A stretch of 55,401 bases of DNA from Planctomycetaceae bacterium (GTDB lineage Bacteria > Planctomycetota > Phycisphaerae > Sedimentisphaerales > UBA12454), in the NCBI GenBank assembly GCA_021371795.1, contig JAJFVK010000010.1, forward strand, positions 1 through 55,401, given 5' to 3'. Position numbers and translations under genes: made by a program. This document shows positions 25,203-33,660 of this stretch, piece by piece. Every line of letters begins with the position of its first letter. Position 1 is the stretch's first letter. The notes under the pieces were generated by a model. The model did not search any database, was not told the origin of the DNA, and saw nothing but the letters and a program-made list of their open reading frames with translations.

Positions 25203-26174
25203 ATGTCTGGAATGAAAATTATATATTCGATTGTAGTGCCGCTGTTCAACGAACAGGCGGTTGTCGAAGAACTTCACGCGCGGCTGACGAAGGTAATGCA
25301 TCAGACGCGGGAAAGTTACGAGCTTGTGCTTGTCGATGACGGCAGCAGTGACGGTACTCTTGCGAAACTAAAAGAAATCGCGGGCAAAGATGGAAATGTT
25401 GTCGTTGTCGAGTTGCGGCGCAATTTTGGGCAAACGCCTGCGCTTGCGGCGGGGTTCGATTTCGCACGCGGCGAGGTCATTATCAGTATGGACGGCGACC
25501 TGCAGCATCTGCCGGAAGAGATACCGAATTTTATCGAGCAAATAAACGCAGGCTATGATGTCGTCAGCGGATGGCGCGAGAAAAGAATCGATAATCTTGT
25601 GATGCGGAAGATTCCCAGTAAGGCGGCGAACTGGCTGGCGGCGAAAATCAGCGGCGTTAATATTCACGATTTCGGCACAACGTTTAAAGCCTATCGGCGA
25701 CAGATTGTGCAGGATTTGAAACTCTACGGCGAAATGCACAGATTTATACCTGCTCTGGTTTCATCGAGCGGTGCGAGAATAATTGAAATACCGATTAAAA
25801 ATGTTGAACGGCCGGCGGGTAAAAGCAACTACGGCATATCACGAACGTTTCGTGTCGCGTTCGACCTGATTACGCTGCGGTTTATCCTCGGATATATAAC
25901 CAAGCCGCTGCACTTTTTCGGTAAAGGCGCGTTTTATTGTGTTACGACGGCGTTTTTGATTTTTGCTTATGTTCTGTTCGATAAATTTTATTATGGCGTG
26001 CCGATAAAAGTTGCGCACGAACCGATAGCGGCGGCGGGAATTATGCTGATGCTGGTCGGTATGATTTTTGTTTCAACAGGATTGCTCGGCGAAATGATAA
26101 GCAGAGTTTATTTCGAGGCGACGAGCAGAAAAATTTACGCTGTAAGAGAAGTTTACGGCAAAAAAGGATTATAA
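25203..26174 (+). CDS. GT2 glycosyltransferase, polyprenyl-phosphate type (GtrB/ArnC/DPM-like)
   Basis: 323 residues. The catalytic GT-A domain shows SIVVPLFNE, VLVDDGSSDGT and SMDGDLQH (the DxD-type site). RRNFGQTPALAAGFDFARG and RPAGKSNYG are motifs of dolichol/undecaprenyl-phosphate glycosyltransferases. Two C-terminal membrane helices (about 238-262 and 272-298) anchor it, as in GtrB and ArnC. It should move a sugar from a nucleotide donor to polyprenyl phosphate at the cytoplasmic face. It starts 2 bases after the deacetylase and ends 4 bases before the phosphatase-like gene. The deacetylase plus GT2 pair parallels ArnC/ArnD logic, but the product is unknown. Confidence 0.92.
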   Translation: MSGMKIIYSIVVPLFNEQAVVEELHARLTKVMHQTRESYELVLVDDGSSDGTLAKLKEIAGKDGNVVVVELRRNFGQTPALAAGFDFARGEVIISMDGDLQHLPEEIPNFIEQINAGYDVVSGWREKRIDNLVMRKIPSKAANWLAAKISGVNIHDFGTTFKAYRRQIVQDLKLYGEMHRFIPALVSSSGARIIEIPIKNVERPAGKSNYGISRTFRVAFDLITLRFILGYITKPLHFFGKGAFYCVTTAFLIFAYVLFDKFYYGVPIKVAHEPIAAAGIMLMLVGMIFVSTGLLGEMISRVYFEATSRKIYAVREVYGKKGL

Positions 26175-26177
26175 AAA

Positions 26178-26732
26178 ATGAAAAAGAAAAACCCGATATT
26201 TTTCTGGTTATGGATAGCAGTAATTGTTTTTGCGATTACAGGTTTAGTAAAACATTTTCATATAAAGAATTTCAATGTTATTGACAATGGTATTCTCTAT
26301 ACCAGCGGTCAGCCGCGAGGGATGGATTATACCAGACTTCTGTATAAGTATCATATTGCGACGTTTGTCAATTTGCGGATTGTTGGCGAACACCGTGAAG
26401 ATAATTGGCATAGCGAAGAAGTGGAATGGATGAAAAGCAACGGGGTGAAATATTTCGAGATGCCTGTTTATAAAAAAATATCCGTTGACGAAATCCCTGA
26501 TAATGAAGCCTGTCGCGAATTTCTGGATATAATGAGCGACAAGACCAACAGGCCGGTACTTTTACACGACAGCACGGGAAGAAACAGGGTTTCATACTTC
26601 GCGGCTGTCTGGATGCTCAAATCCGGAAACTTTAGCCTTGAAGAGACAATAAATAAAGTCGAAAAACTTCAAAAAGAACCGCTGGACGAAAAAGAACTGG
26701 CGTTTTTGAAATCAATAGCCAATAGGCAGTAG
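26178..26732 (+). CDS. Membrane-anchored dual-specificity phosphatase fold with Asp in place of catalytic Cys
   Basis: 184 residues. One N-terminal membrane helix (about 7-25) is followed by a DSP/tyrosine-phosphatase-like domain (NGILYTSGQPRGMDYTRLL... typical of the group). The P-loop that should read HCxxGxxR is HDSTGRNR (130-137): Asp131 replaces the nucleophilic cysteine, while Gly134 and Arg137 remain. Such a change normally abolishes cysteine-phosphatase chemistry, so this may be a pseudophosphatase that binds phosphate. The codon is plainly GAC. It is third in the deacetylase-GT2 operon, pointing to lipid-linked phosphate or sugar as ligand. Convergent rsmE ends 7 bases downstream. 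Confidence 0.82.
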   Translation: MKKKNPIFFWLWIAVIVFAITGLVKHFHIKNFNVIDNGILYTSGQPRGMDYTRLLYKYHIATFVNLRIVGEHREDNWHSEEVEWMKSNGVKYFEMPVYKKISVDEIPDNEACREFLDIMSDKTNRPVLLHDSTGRNRVSYFAAVWMLKSGNFSLEETINKVEKLQKEPLDEKELAFLKSIANRQ

Positions 26733-26738
26733 AGATGT

Positions 26739-27455
26739 TTATTTGCTTCTTTTGATTGCTAATATAGAAGCGGCGGCAATCGCGGCGGTTTCGATTCGTA
26801 AAACCGTATTTGTTAGACTTACCGGTTGAGCGTTAAAACTTTTCAGCATTTTTTCTTCGTCATCCGTCAGGCCGCCTTCAGGGCCGATGAACGCAACGCA
26901 ATCATTTTCACCCGCATCAAAATTCATAATCGATATCGAGCCTTGCGATAGAGAACCAAAAATAAACTTTGCGTTCGGATAATCCTTTTTCAGTTTTTCA
27001 ATTGTCTGCGGAAGAATTGCCGGCTCATCAATCGTCGGCAGAAATAATCTGCGGCACTGCTTGGACGATTCTATCGCTATCATATTGAGCCGTTTTGGCT
27101 GAATTGTCTGCTTCACCGTTCTATCGTATAAAGTCGGTATAATCGCATCAACGCCTAATTCTGTGCATTTGGCGACAAGTAAATCAAAGCGTTCGCCTTT
27201 GGCTATGCTCGGCGCGATGATGATTCTGCGATTGTCTGGTTTTGGAAAAGTCTGTGTGTCTAAAAGAATAACGCCGGCCTGATGTTTTTCGATTTTATTG
27301 ATAAGAGCTTTGGCAAGTGTGCCTTTGCCGTTAAATAATTCAACGGCGGCACCGTTTTGAAGTCTTAAAACTTTTGTCAGATGATGAAACTGCGAGTCTG
27401 TTAAGACAGTGTTTTTGTTTATTTCCGGACAGAAAAATCTAAGCGTTCGACTCAT
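26739..27455 (-). CDS. rsmE: 16S rRNA m3U1498 methyltransferase RsmE
   Basis: 238 residues, full-length SPOUT-class methyltransferase. The N-terminal PUA-like part includes DSQFHHLTKVLRLQNG. The SAM knot at the C-terminus shows FIGPEGGLTDDEEKML and LTNTVLRIETAAIAAASIL, which are diagnostic for RsmE. It methylates N3 of U1498 in 16S rRNA of the 30S subunit. It is convergent with the phosphatase-like gene (6 bases apart) and lies just downstream of parA on the same strand (7-base gap), so it is likely part of the nusB-parA-rsmE transcript. Confidence 0.95.
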   Translation of the reverse strand: MSRTLRFFCPEINKNTVLTDSQFHHLTKVLRLQNGAAVELFNGKGTLAKALINKIEKHQAGVILLDTQTFPKPDNRRIIIAPSIAKGERFDLLVAKCTELGVDAIIPTLYDRTVKQTIQPKRLNMIAIESSKQCRRLFLPTIDEPAILPQTIEKLKKDYPNAKFIFGSLSQGSISIMNFDAGENDCVAFIGPEGGLTDDEEKMLKSFNAQPVSLTNTVLRIETAAIAAASILAIKRSK

Positions 27456-27462
27456 TCTGCAC

Positions 27463-28395
27463 CTATGCGCCAGTTATCTCGTCCGGCTGGAACTGCTGCT
27501 GCTGCTGAACAGGCGATGGCGGTATAGGCTGGATTTGTATCGGCGGCTGAATCTGCTGCAACGGTGTCGGCTGGTAACTATGCGGCTGAACTGCCTGCTG
27601 TTTGGGCAATGAACCTCTTAACATAAATTCAGCGATTTGCTGATAATCTTTCGAGCCGTTACATTCCGGTTCGTATTCGAAAACCGTTTTGCCATAGCTC
27701 GGCGCTTCGGCAAGTTTGATATTTCTCCGCACAAAAACGGGAATGACTTCCGCTTTGCTCCAGGGGCAATCGGTGCCTCTGGCGTTTTCGAAAAATTTGT
27801 CGATATCGTTTTTTACTTCTTCAGAGAGCGAGACTCTTTGGTCGAACATACAGAATAAAACGCCGCTGACTTTCAGTTGCGGATTGATTCGTTTGCTGAC
27901 AAGCGAAACGGTTTGCAGAAGTTTGCCAAGTCCCTGTAATGCGAGGAAATGCGGCTGCAAGGGGATAATGACTTCATCGCAGGCGGCAAGCGCATTGAGC
28001 GTTAGCAAACTTAGCGACGGCGGGCAATCGATAATCATAAAATCGAAATTGTGCTGCGATTTTGAAACAGCCTCACGGAAAATAATCTCACGGCCTACGA
28101 CGCTGATTAATTCGCTTTCCGCGCCGACAAGATTAATATTAGCTCCGAGCAAGAAAAGATTCGGCCTGACTTCGATTAGAGACTGGTCGAAATCCGCTGA
28201 ATTTGTCAATACTTCATATACGCCCGATTGGACGCTGTCCGGCTCGACGCCAAGATGGATAGTTAAATGTGCCTGCGGGTCGAAATCGGCGACGACGACT
28301 TTTGCGCCGCTTTGCGCCAGCGCGGCGGCAACATTGACCACCGATGTGGTTTTGCCTACCCCGCCTTTTTGATTGAGCATTGCTATTTTTCGCAT
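27463..28395 (-). CDS. ParA/Soj-family ATPase with Pro/Gln-rich C-terminal tail
   Basis: 310 residues. The deviant Walker A KGGVGKTTSVVN (about 10-21), the Walker A' region VVVADFDPQAHLT, and Walker B-like MIIDCPPSLSLLTLNAL identify a chromosome or cargo partition ATPase. The last 50 residues form a low-complexity Pro/Gln tail (PPIQIQPIPP..QQQQQF) absent from classical Soj and probably disordered. No parB is adjacent. ParA proteins also position cell-surface or motility complexes, so the cargo is open. Its start overlaps the end of nusB by 13 bases, indicating coupling. Confidence 0.9.
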   Translation of the reverse strand: MRKIAMLNQKGGVGKTTSVVNVAAALAQSGAKVVVADFDPQAHLTIHLGVEPDSVQSGVYEVLTNSADFDQSLIEVRPNLFLLGANINLVGAESELISVVGREIIFREAVSKSQHNFDFMIIDCPPSLSLLTLNALAACDEVIIPLQPHFLALQGLGKLLQTVSLVSKRINPQLKVSGVLFCMFDQRVSLSEEVKNDIDKFFENARGTDCPWSKAEVIPVFVRRNIKLAEAPSYGKTVFEYEPECNGSKDYQQIAEFMLRGSLPKQQAVQPHSYQPTPLQQIQPPIQIQPIPPSPVQQQQQFQPDEITGA

Positions 28396-28823
28396 TTGTT
28401 TTGTGATTCCGTTTTAATCTTTTTGAAAATCGCGTCCATAACACCATTGACAAATGCAGGTGAGGATTCGGCGCTGTATTTTTTCGCTAATTCTATCGCT
28501 TCGTTAATAACCACTTTTTCCGGAATATCCGGGCAATATTTTAACTGGTACGCTCCGAGACGCAGGATGCTTCTGTCAACCTGATTCAGTCTCGAAAGCT
28601 CCCATTTGACGGCCGCAACCGAGATAAGGGCATCGCATTCGGCCATCGATTGCCAAACGCCGGTCGACCATTTTTCAGCGAGTTTGCGGACTTCAGGGTC
28701 TTCGGCGTTTTCAGCGAAAAATCTGCCGAGTATTCCCATGGCTGATTCGCCCTGTACATCCATTTGGCAGATTGCCTGCATCGCAAGCTCTCTTGCCATC
28801 GTTCTTCTATCAGTTGATGCCAT
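28383..28823 (-). CDS. nusB: Transcription antitermination factor NusB
   Basis: 146 residues, normal length. N-terminal RTMARELAMQAICQMDV, central VDRSILRLGAYQLKYCPDIPEKVVINEAIELAKKYSAESSPAFVNGVMDAI are the standard NusB motifs. NusB with NusE binds boxA RNA in rRNA operons to suppress early termination. It lies 41 bases downstream of ribH on the same strand; ribH-nusB pairing is common in many bacteria. The parA gene overlaps its 3' end by 13 bases. Confidence 0.95.
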   Translation of the reverse strand: MASTDRRTMARELAMQAICQMDVQGESAMGILGRFFAENAEDPEVRKLAEKWSTGVWQSMAECDALISVAAVKWELSRLNQVDRSILRLGAYQLKYCPDIPEKVVINEAIELAKKYSAESSPAFVNGVMDAIFKKIKTESQNKCEK

Positions 28824-28864
28824 ATAAGTCCGTTATGCTTAATCTTTATTAAATTTTTACGCTA

Positions 28865-29329
28865 TCATATTTGACAGAGCACGCTAACCATTTCCATCGC
28901 ACTGGCGGCAGCACTTGCTCCCGCGTTGCCGGATTTAGTGCCGGCCCGTTCAATTGCCTGCTCGATGGTGTCGCAGGTCAGTACGCCGAAGATTGTCGGA
29001 ATACCGGTTTCGTAATTTATCTGGCCGACGCCGCGGCTTACCTGCTGGCAGACATAATCATAATGGCCTGTCTGGCCGCGAATTACTGCGCCAAGGCAAA
29101 TTACTGCGTTGTACTTTCCGCCGGCAGCGAGTTTCTTTGCGACTGGTGTTATCTCAATCGCGCCCGGAACCCAGACGACTGTAATCTGTTCGTCCTGTGC
29201 GCCGTGTCTTTGAAGCGAATCAATTGCACCGCCCAAAAGTTTGGATGTTATAAACTCGTTGAATCGGCTGACAACTATCGCATACTTTGCTGTGCCGGCA
29301 GCAAGCTGGCCTTGTATCTGTTTTATCAT
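28865..29329 (-). CDS. ribH: 6,7-dimethyl-8-ribityllumazine synthase
   Basis: 154 residues from the ATG at 29329, chosen because AAGGAG lies 6 bases upstream. The in-frame TTG at 29335 sits too close to it. Motifs: [60 protein letters not shown] (active-site His in GHYDYV), and [24 protein letters not shown]. It condenses the pyrimidinedione with dihydroxybutanone phosphate in the penultimate step of riboflavin synthesis. The other rib genes are not in this window. nusB follows on the same strand. Confidence 0.96.
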   Translation of the reverse strand: MIKQIQGQLAAGTAKYAIVVSRFNEFITSKLLGGAIDSLQRHGAQDEQITVVWVPGAIEITPVAKKLAAGGKYNAVICLGAVIRGQTGHYDYVCQQVSRGVGQINYETGIPTIFGVLTCDTIEQAIERAGTKSGNAGASAAASAMEMVSVLCQI

Positions 29330-29710
29330 ATTCAACTCCTTATAATATATAGGGGTTAGGATACAGAATCTATTCCCTAAAGCAAAGCATTATAAGACCT
29401 AAATGCTATTTTTTCCAGAAAAAGCACGGTTAGAAGATTTAAAATTTAAGATTTAAGATTTAAAATTTTTATAAGTGTTTATCTTGCAGGTAGTTGTAGT
29501 GGTTTTGTTAGTAGTGTTTTTTAGCATTAAAAGGAGCATAATTATATATTAACCATCTTTATTTTTATGCCGATTTCAATCTGGATAATTTATTTTCAGG
29601 GATAGATACCCTTAAGGGTAAGAAACTTCCGCGATAAAAACCGTAATGTCCTATGTTAAAGAATGTTACCCGCGGATTATCGGAAATGTTAAATTGAGCC
29701 TGGTGTGATT
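29330..29710. other. Divergent spacer ribH / TPR gene
   Basis: About 380 bases without a gene. 29435-29470 is a degenerate GATTTAAAATTTAA word repeat. A perfect 14-base palindrome lies at 29607-29620. The rest is AT-rich and should include promoters for both divergent genes, but I see no pair good enough to call. Confidence 0.5.
29607..29620. promoter_or_regulatory. Perfect palindrome TACCCTTAAGGGTA
   Basis: Fourteen-base perfect palindrome about 90 bases before the TPR gene start. It is a candidate operator. No regulator in the window is clearly linked to it. Confidence 0.4.
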
Positions 29711-31075
29711 ATGAATTTTGACAGCGGATTTGAACAAAACGAAGAAGGCAACTCCTGGGATCAGGCAGAACAAAAGGCAATGCAGGCCTTCGAGCTTTAT
29801 GAAGACGGCAAGATGAACGAAGCTCTTACCGCTATGGATGAGGCTCTGGATATAAATCCCACTAATGACAGATGGCATTTCAATAAAGCGCTCACGCTCG
29901 ACGCGATGGAAAGATTCGAGGAAGCAATCGATGAATACAAATCCGCGCTGGCGTTGAATTCCGGCGATATCGAAATTCTTAATTGCCTTGCTGTTGATTT
30001 CACGCGAACCGGCCAATACGATATGGCTCTGGACGTTTTTAATCAGATTGAAAAAACAGACCCTGAATTTGAGCCGGGCTACTGCAATCGCATAATCACT
30101 TACACCGAGATGGGCAATTATGAAATGGCAGAGCAGATGTTCTATCTCGCCCAGCAGATAAACGATTCCTGTCCGCTTTGTTTTTACAATATCGGCAATT
30201 CATTTTTCATTCAGGGGAATTTCAAAAAAGCCGTCTGGTGCTGGCAGAGAACGGTTGCGATTGAGCCGAATCATCCGCAGATAAATTATCATATCGCGCA
30301 GGGATTATGGAATCTGGGACAAAAAGAACAGGCGAAAGAATATTTTCTTCTTGAGCTGCGAAAAAGCCCCGGCGATAGAGATGTGATTTTCGATTTTGGT
30401 TTGTTTCTTTTAAGCTGCGGCGATACGGCATCGGCAGCGGAAAAATTCCGCAGAATACTTGAGATATATCCGCAGAATGCGCCGGCGTTGTTTTATCTCG
30501 GCGAAATAGAATTGAACGCAGGCAGACAAAAAGAAGCGGTGGAATATTATCAGCAGGCTATGAAATACGATACAAATATGGCCGGGCCGAAATTCCGGCT
30601 CGCTCAAGTCGCGCACCAAACAGGCGACAAGGAGAAGGCATTTGCACTTTTGTCAGCCGAGCTTGAACTTGACGTTCACAGACCTGAAGTTTTGCACGCT
30701 ATGGGCGTAATGATGGACGAACTCGGTCAGGGCGATTACGCTACACATTGCTTTTTAAGAGTTTCAGAAATAGAACCTGTAAACGCGAAGAATTATTATA
30801 ATCTCGGCAAAGTACTGGCTGCTCGCGGAGAAATGGAAGATGCACAGCAATTCCTCGATTACGCACTTGAGCTTGAGCCGACGAATTATAAGCTTGTTAA
30901 AGACGTATTGCAGGTTTATTTAAATGTCGGCAAACCGCAAATCGTACTCGATACTATCGAGGCGCTTAGCGTCGGTGAAAATACATCGAAAGAAATGAAT
31001 CTGCTGAAAGCAAAGGCGTATTTGAAACGGTGGCTTAAAAAATTGGGAAATAAAAAAAGGCTGCCTTGTGGATGA
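29711..31075 (+). CDS. Tetratricopeptide-repeat protein
   Basis: 454 residues from the ATG at 29711; a GTG two codons earlier is possible. It is made almost wholly of TPR units of about 34 residues, from residue 15 to 430. Examples are ALTAMDEALDINPTNDRWHFNKALTLDAMERFEEAIDEYKSALALNSGD and FRRILEIYPQNAPALFYLGEIELNAGRQKEAVEYYQQAM, about eleven repeats in all. No signal peptide or membrane helix is seen, so it is probably a cytoplasmic scaffold for protein assembly. Partner unknown. It stands alone, facing the PPIase gene convergently. Confidence 0.9.
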   Translation: MNFDSGFEQNEEGNSWDQAEQKAMQAFELYEDGKMNEALTAMDEALDINPTNDRWHFNKALTLDAMERFEEAIDEYKSALALNSGDIEILNCLAVDFTRTGQYDMALDVFNQIEKTDPEFEPGYCNRIITYTEMGNYEMAEQMFYLAQQINDSCPLCFYNIGNSFFIQGNFKKAVWCWQRTVAIEPNHPQINYHIAQGLWNLGQKEQAKEYFLLELRKSPGDRDVIFDFGLFLLSCGDTASAAEKFRRILEIYPQNAPALFYLGEIELNAGRQKEAVEYYQQAMKYDTNMAGPKFRLAQVAHQTGDKEKAFALLSAELELDVHRPEVLHAMGVMMDELGQGDYATHCFLRVSEIEPVNAKNYYNLGKVLAARGEMEDAQQFLDYALELEPTNYKLVKDVLQVYLNVGKPQIVLDTIEALSVGENTSKEMNLLKAKAYLKRWLKKLGNKKRLPCG

Positions 31076-31108
31076 GCCCTTTTGGGGTTCGTTAAAGCAA
31101 CCTTTTAA
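31055..31108 (+). terminator. Possible terminator hairpin after TPR gene
   Basis: AAAAGGCTGC (31055-31064) pairs with GCAACCTTTT (31097-31106) with one mismatch around a large loop that itself contains CCC-TTTT-GGG. The stem starts inside the last codons of the gene. The T-run is only four bases, so efficiency is doubtful. Confidence 0.4.
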
Positions 31109-31181
31109 ATTGCACAACTATATGCTAACGCCGTTAAAAAATTCTGTCAACAGCTAAATGCCATTATTTTTCAGAATTTTT

Positions 31182-32087
31182 TTATTTTTCATCTGTTTTA
31201 GTTTCGCCGAATACGCCGTTCAGTTTGATTTTGTCTTTGGCGTCTTGGCGAAGTTTTTTTATCATATTTTCAACTGCGTTTTTCTTTTCCTGACCTTCAA
31301 GAGTCGATTTAATCTGGTCTTTTACCTTGTCGAATTCAATTACTTTCGCGGCTCGTTTGCCTTCGTGACGAATAACTTCATATTTTCCATCCTTATTTTT
31401 AATTGGGCCGATGATTTGGCCTTCAGTGCTGGTGCCAAACGCATCTAAAACTTCCTGTCCGTAACGCTGACGAACGGTTTCTTCTCTGAATTTGGCCGCT
31501 TTGCCGCCTTTTTTCGCGTCGCTTGCAATTGATAAAGTCTTTGCCAGTTCGTTAATCTCTTCGCCTTTATCAATTCTATCACGAACGGCCTGTGCCTGTT
31601 CCTGTGTTTCGGTTGTTATGTGCGAAAAACTCAAATAAGCCGGCTCTTTCAGACGCGGGTCGGTTTCCTTGTTCTCTTCGTAATATTTTTTTATCTTTTC
31701 ATCGCTGACATTAACATCTTTTTGAACCTGCTCGATATAAGCGGACGCGATTGCTTTTTTGAAAGCGATGTCGGCCATAAGTTTTGTTTTTGCGTCTTTA
31801 TCGACGGCTTTTTTCACCGCGTCTTCATAAATAATCTGTGTATTGATCCAGAAATCAGCGATGTTTTTAACGGTATCGAAATCGGCCTCTGGAGCGAAGA
31901 AGCGAACCTGTTTTAAAGTCAGATTTTGGTCGTTGAAAGTCGCTACGACATAGTTGGCATCCTTTGGAAGCTCTGGTTTTGCAGGCTGATTTGCTTCAGG
32001 AGCGGCAGCAGGCACTACGCAAAGGGCAGTTTGGGCTGCTAAAAGAATTGCGGACAACAGAAGTGATACAATTAGCGTTTTTTTCAT
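31182..32087 (-). CDS. Periplasmic parvulin-type peptidyl-prolyl isomerase (PpiC/SurA-like)
   Basis: 301 residues. A signal peptide (about 1-23, MKKTLIVSLLLSAILLAAQTALC) is followed by a Pro/Ala-rich linker. A helical chaperone region runs to about 150 (KKAIASAYIEQVQKDVNVSDEKIKKYYEENK). One parvulin domain spans about 155-245 (LSFSHITTETQEQAQAVRDRIDKGEE...FREETVRQRYGQEVLDAFGTSTEGQIIGPIKNKDGKYEVIR). Such proteins help fold outer-membrane and periplasmic proteins. Cys23 does not sit in a good lipobox. AAAGGATGG precedes the ATG. It is divergent from lptB. Confidence 0.92.
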   Translation of the reverse strand: MKKTLIVSLLLSAILLAAQTALCVVPAAAPEANQPAKPELPKDANYVVATFNDQNLTLKQVRFFAPEADFDTVKNIADFWINTQIIYEDAVKKAVDKDAKTKLMADIAFKKAIASAYIEQVQKDVNVSDEKIKKYYEENKETDPRLKEPAYLSFSHITTETQEQAQAVRDRIDKGEEINELAKTLSIASDAKKGGKAAKFREETVRQRYGQEVLDAFGTSTEGQIIGPIKNKDGKYEVIRHEGKRAAKVIEFDKVKDQIKSTLEGQEKKNAVENMIKKLRQDAKDKIKLNGVFGETKTDEK

Positions 32088-32214
32088 TTTTTTCCATCCT
32101 TTAAAATCAAAAACCTTTAAACTGGACTATTAGACGTCAAAAGGGTATATTAAAACGTTAAATTATAAATAGTCAACCCTTTATATATGAATTGGGTTGT
32201 GATATGGAGCAGAA

Positions 32215-32970
32215 ATGATTCTTCTTGAAACGAATAGTTTGATAAAGAAATATTCCGGCAGAACCGTTGTCAATCAGGTTTCGATAACGGTTGAGCAGCG
32301 GAGCATAATCGGATTGCTCGGCAGAAACGGAGCCGGCAAGACAACTACGTTCCGAATGTGTATGGGTATGATTATACCTAACGAAGGTTCGGTTGTTTTC
32401 GAGGGCACTGATGTAACGAATATGCCGATGTACAAACGCGCCCGGCTTGGGATGGGTTATCTTTCACAGGAGCCGAGCGTTTTTCAGCGGTTGAGCGTTC
32501 GCGATAATCTGCTTGCGATTCTTGAGACTATGACGCTGACAGCCACCGAGCGAAAACGCAGGGCGGAAGAACTTATTCACAGATTTTCGCTTGATGAAGT
32601 CGCCAATAGCCACGCAAGATTCCTCTCCGGCGGCGAACGCAGAAAACTTGAAATCGCACGCGCGATGGTAACAAATCCATCGCTGATTCTGCTCGATGAA
32701 CCTTTCAGCGGCGTTGACCCGATTGCGGTTGAAGAATTGCAGAGCGAAATTAAACGACTCGTCGCGTCAGGCGTTAGCATCCTTATTACAGACCATAATG
32801 TCGAACGAACTCTCGAAGTTTCCGACAAGGCGTATATTATCGACCATGGCAAAGTGATTGCCGAGGGCTGTCCGGCTGACATTGTAAAGAATGAACTTGT
32901 TCGTAAAAGCTATCTTGGTCATACGTTCAAGGGCGATGAATTTGATGATACAGGCGACAGGAGCGGTTAA
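32215..32970 (+). CDS. lptB: LPS export ABC transporter ATPase LptB
   Basis: 251 residues, a single ABC ATPase. Walker A GRNGAGKT (36-43), Q-loop YLSQEPSVFQRLSVRDNLLA, signature LSGGERRK, Walker B LILLDEPFSGVDP, and switch ITDHNVERTL. The Q-loop and GVDP variants are those of LptB. It powers LPS extraction with the LptF/LptG-type permeases encoded at 21.4-24.2 kb. GGAGCAG precedes the ATG. def starts 2 bases after the stop, so both are on one transcript. Confidence 0.95.
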   Translation: MILLETNSLIKKYSGRTVVNQVSITVEQRSIIGLLGRNGAGKTTTFRMCMGMIIPNEGSVVFEGTDVTNMPMYKRARLGMGYLSQEPSVFQRLSVRDNLLAILETMTLTATERKRRAEELIHRFSLDEVANSHARFLSGGERRKLEIARAMVTNPSLILLDEPFSGVDPIAVEELQSEIKRLVASGVSILITDHNVERTLEVSDKAYIIDHGKVIAEGCPADIVKNELVRKSYLGHTFKGDEFDDTGDRSG

Positions 32971-32972
32971 TA

Positions 32973-33500
32973 ATGGTTGACATTGATAAATGTAAAATAA
33001 CACGGTGGCCGACGCCGGTGCTTTTGGAAAAGACACAACTAATCGAAAAAGTCGATGATAATATCCGTGCGCTTGCCGAAAAGATGAAAGATATAATGGT
33101 AGAATTCAAAGGCGTTGGACTTGCCGGGCCGCAGGCGGGTGTGAATTTAAGAATTTTTGTCGCCTCCGAAGACGGCAAAATGGAAAATGCCAAAGTGTAT
33201 ATCAATCCTGTTATCGAACTGTCCGGTTCGCTGGTTGCCAAAGAAGAAGGCTGTCTGTCGCTGCCGGATGTCTGGGGGAATGTCAAACGGTATACGCAAT
33301 GTTCTCTTAAAGCTCTTGACGAGAACGGCAAAGAATTTTCAATCGAAGCCCAAGGTCAGCTTGCCAGAATTTTTCAGCACGAGTGCGACCATCTCGACGG
33401 CACGGTTATCGCCGACAGGTTCTCGACAGTTGCCAAAATCGCGGCGAAACGAAAACTCAAACATCTTCGTGAAGATTATGAACAGCAGAACGAAACGTAA
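32973..33500 (+). CDS. def: Peptide deformylase
   Basis: 175 residues. The three PDF motifs are intact: GVGLAGPQAG (48-56), EEGCLSLPD with metal ligand Cys94, and QHECDHLDG with ligands His136 and His140 and catalytic Glu137. It removes the formyl group from the initiator methionine of new proteins. It lies 2 bases after lptB, and fmt, which formylates the initiator tRNA, follows 160 bases downstream, a very common functional pairing. A repeat element separates them. Confidence 0.96.
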   Translation: MVDIDKCKITRWPTPVLLEKTQLIEKVDDNIRALAEKMKDIMVEFKGVGLAGPQAGVNLRIFVASEDGKMENAKVYINPVIELSGSLVAKEEGCLSLPDVWGNVKRYTQCSLKALDENGKEFSIEAQGQLARIFQHECDHLDGTVIADRFSTVAKIAAKRKLKHLREDYEQQNET

Positions 33501-33502
33501 TT

Positions 33503-33641
33503 AACCACGAATTGACACGAATAAACACAAAAATTAATTTTTTAATATACTAAAATAGAAATGAATGTACATATACTTATAAATGCAAACAATAGAGCAG
33601 AAAAAGTAGTTATTAGTGTTAATTAGTGTTTATTCGTGGTT
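33503..33641. repeat. Inverted-repeat-bounded element between def and fmt
   Basis: AACCACGAAT (33503-33512) and its complement ATTCGTGGTT (33632-33641) bound 139 bases of AT-rich DNA. Additional AAACAC/GTGTTT words lie just inside the arms. The same ATTCGTGGTTT wording recurs singly near 10852 and 51253, so this is a dispersed family. The size and terminal inverted repeats resemble a small MITE-like or hairpin element. Confidence 0.5.
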
Positions 33642-33660
33642 TTAATTTTTTTGGTAACAA

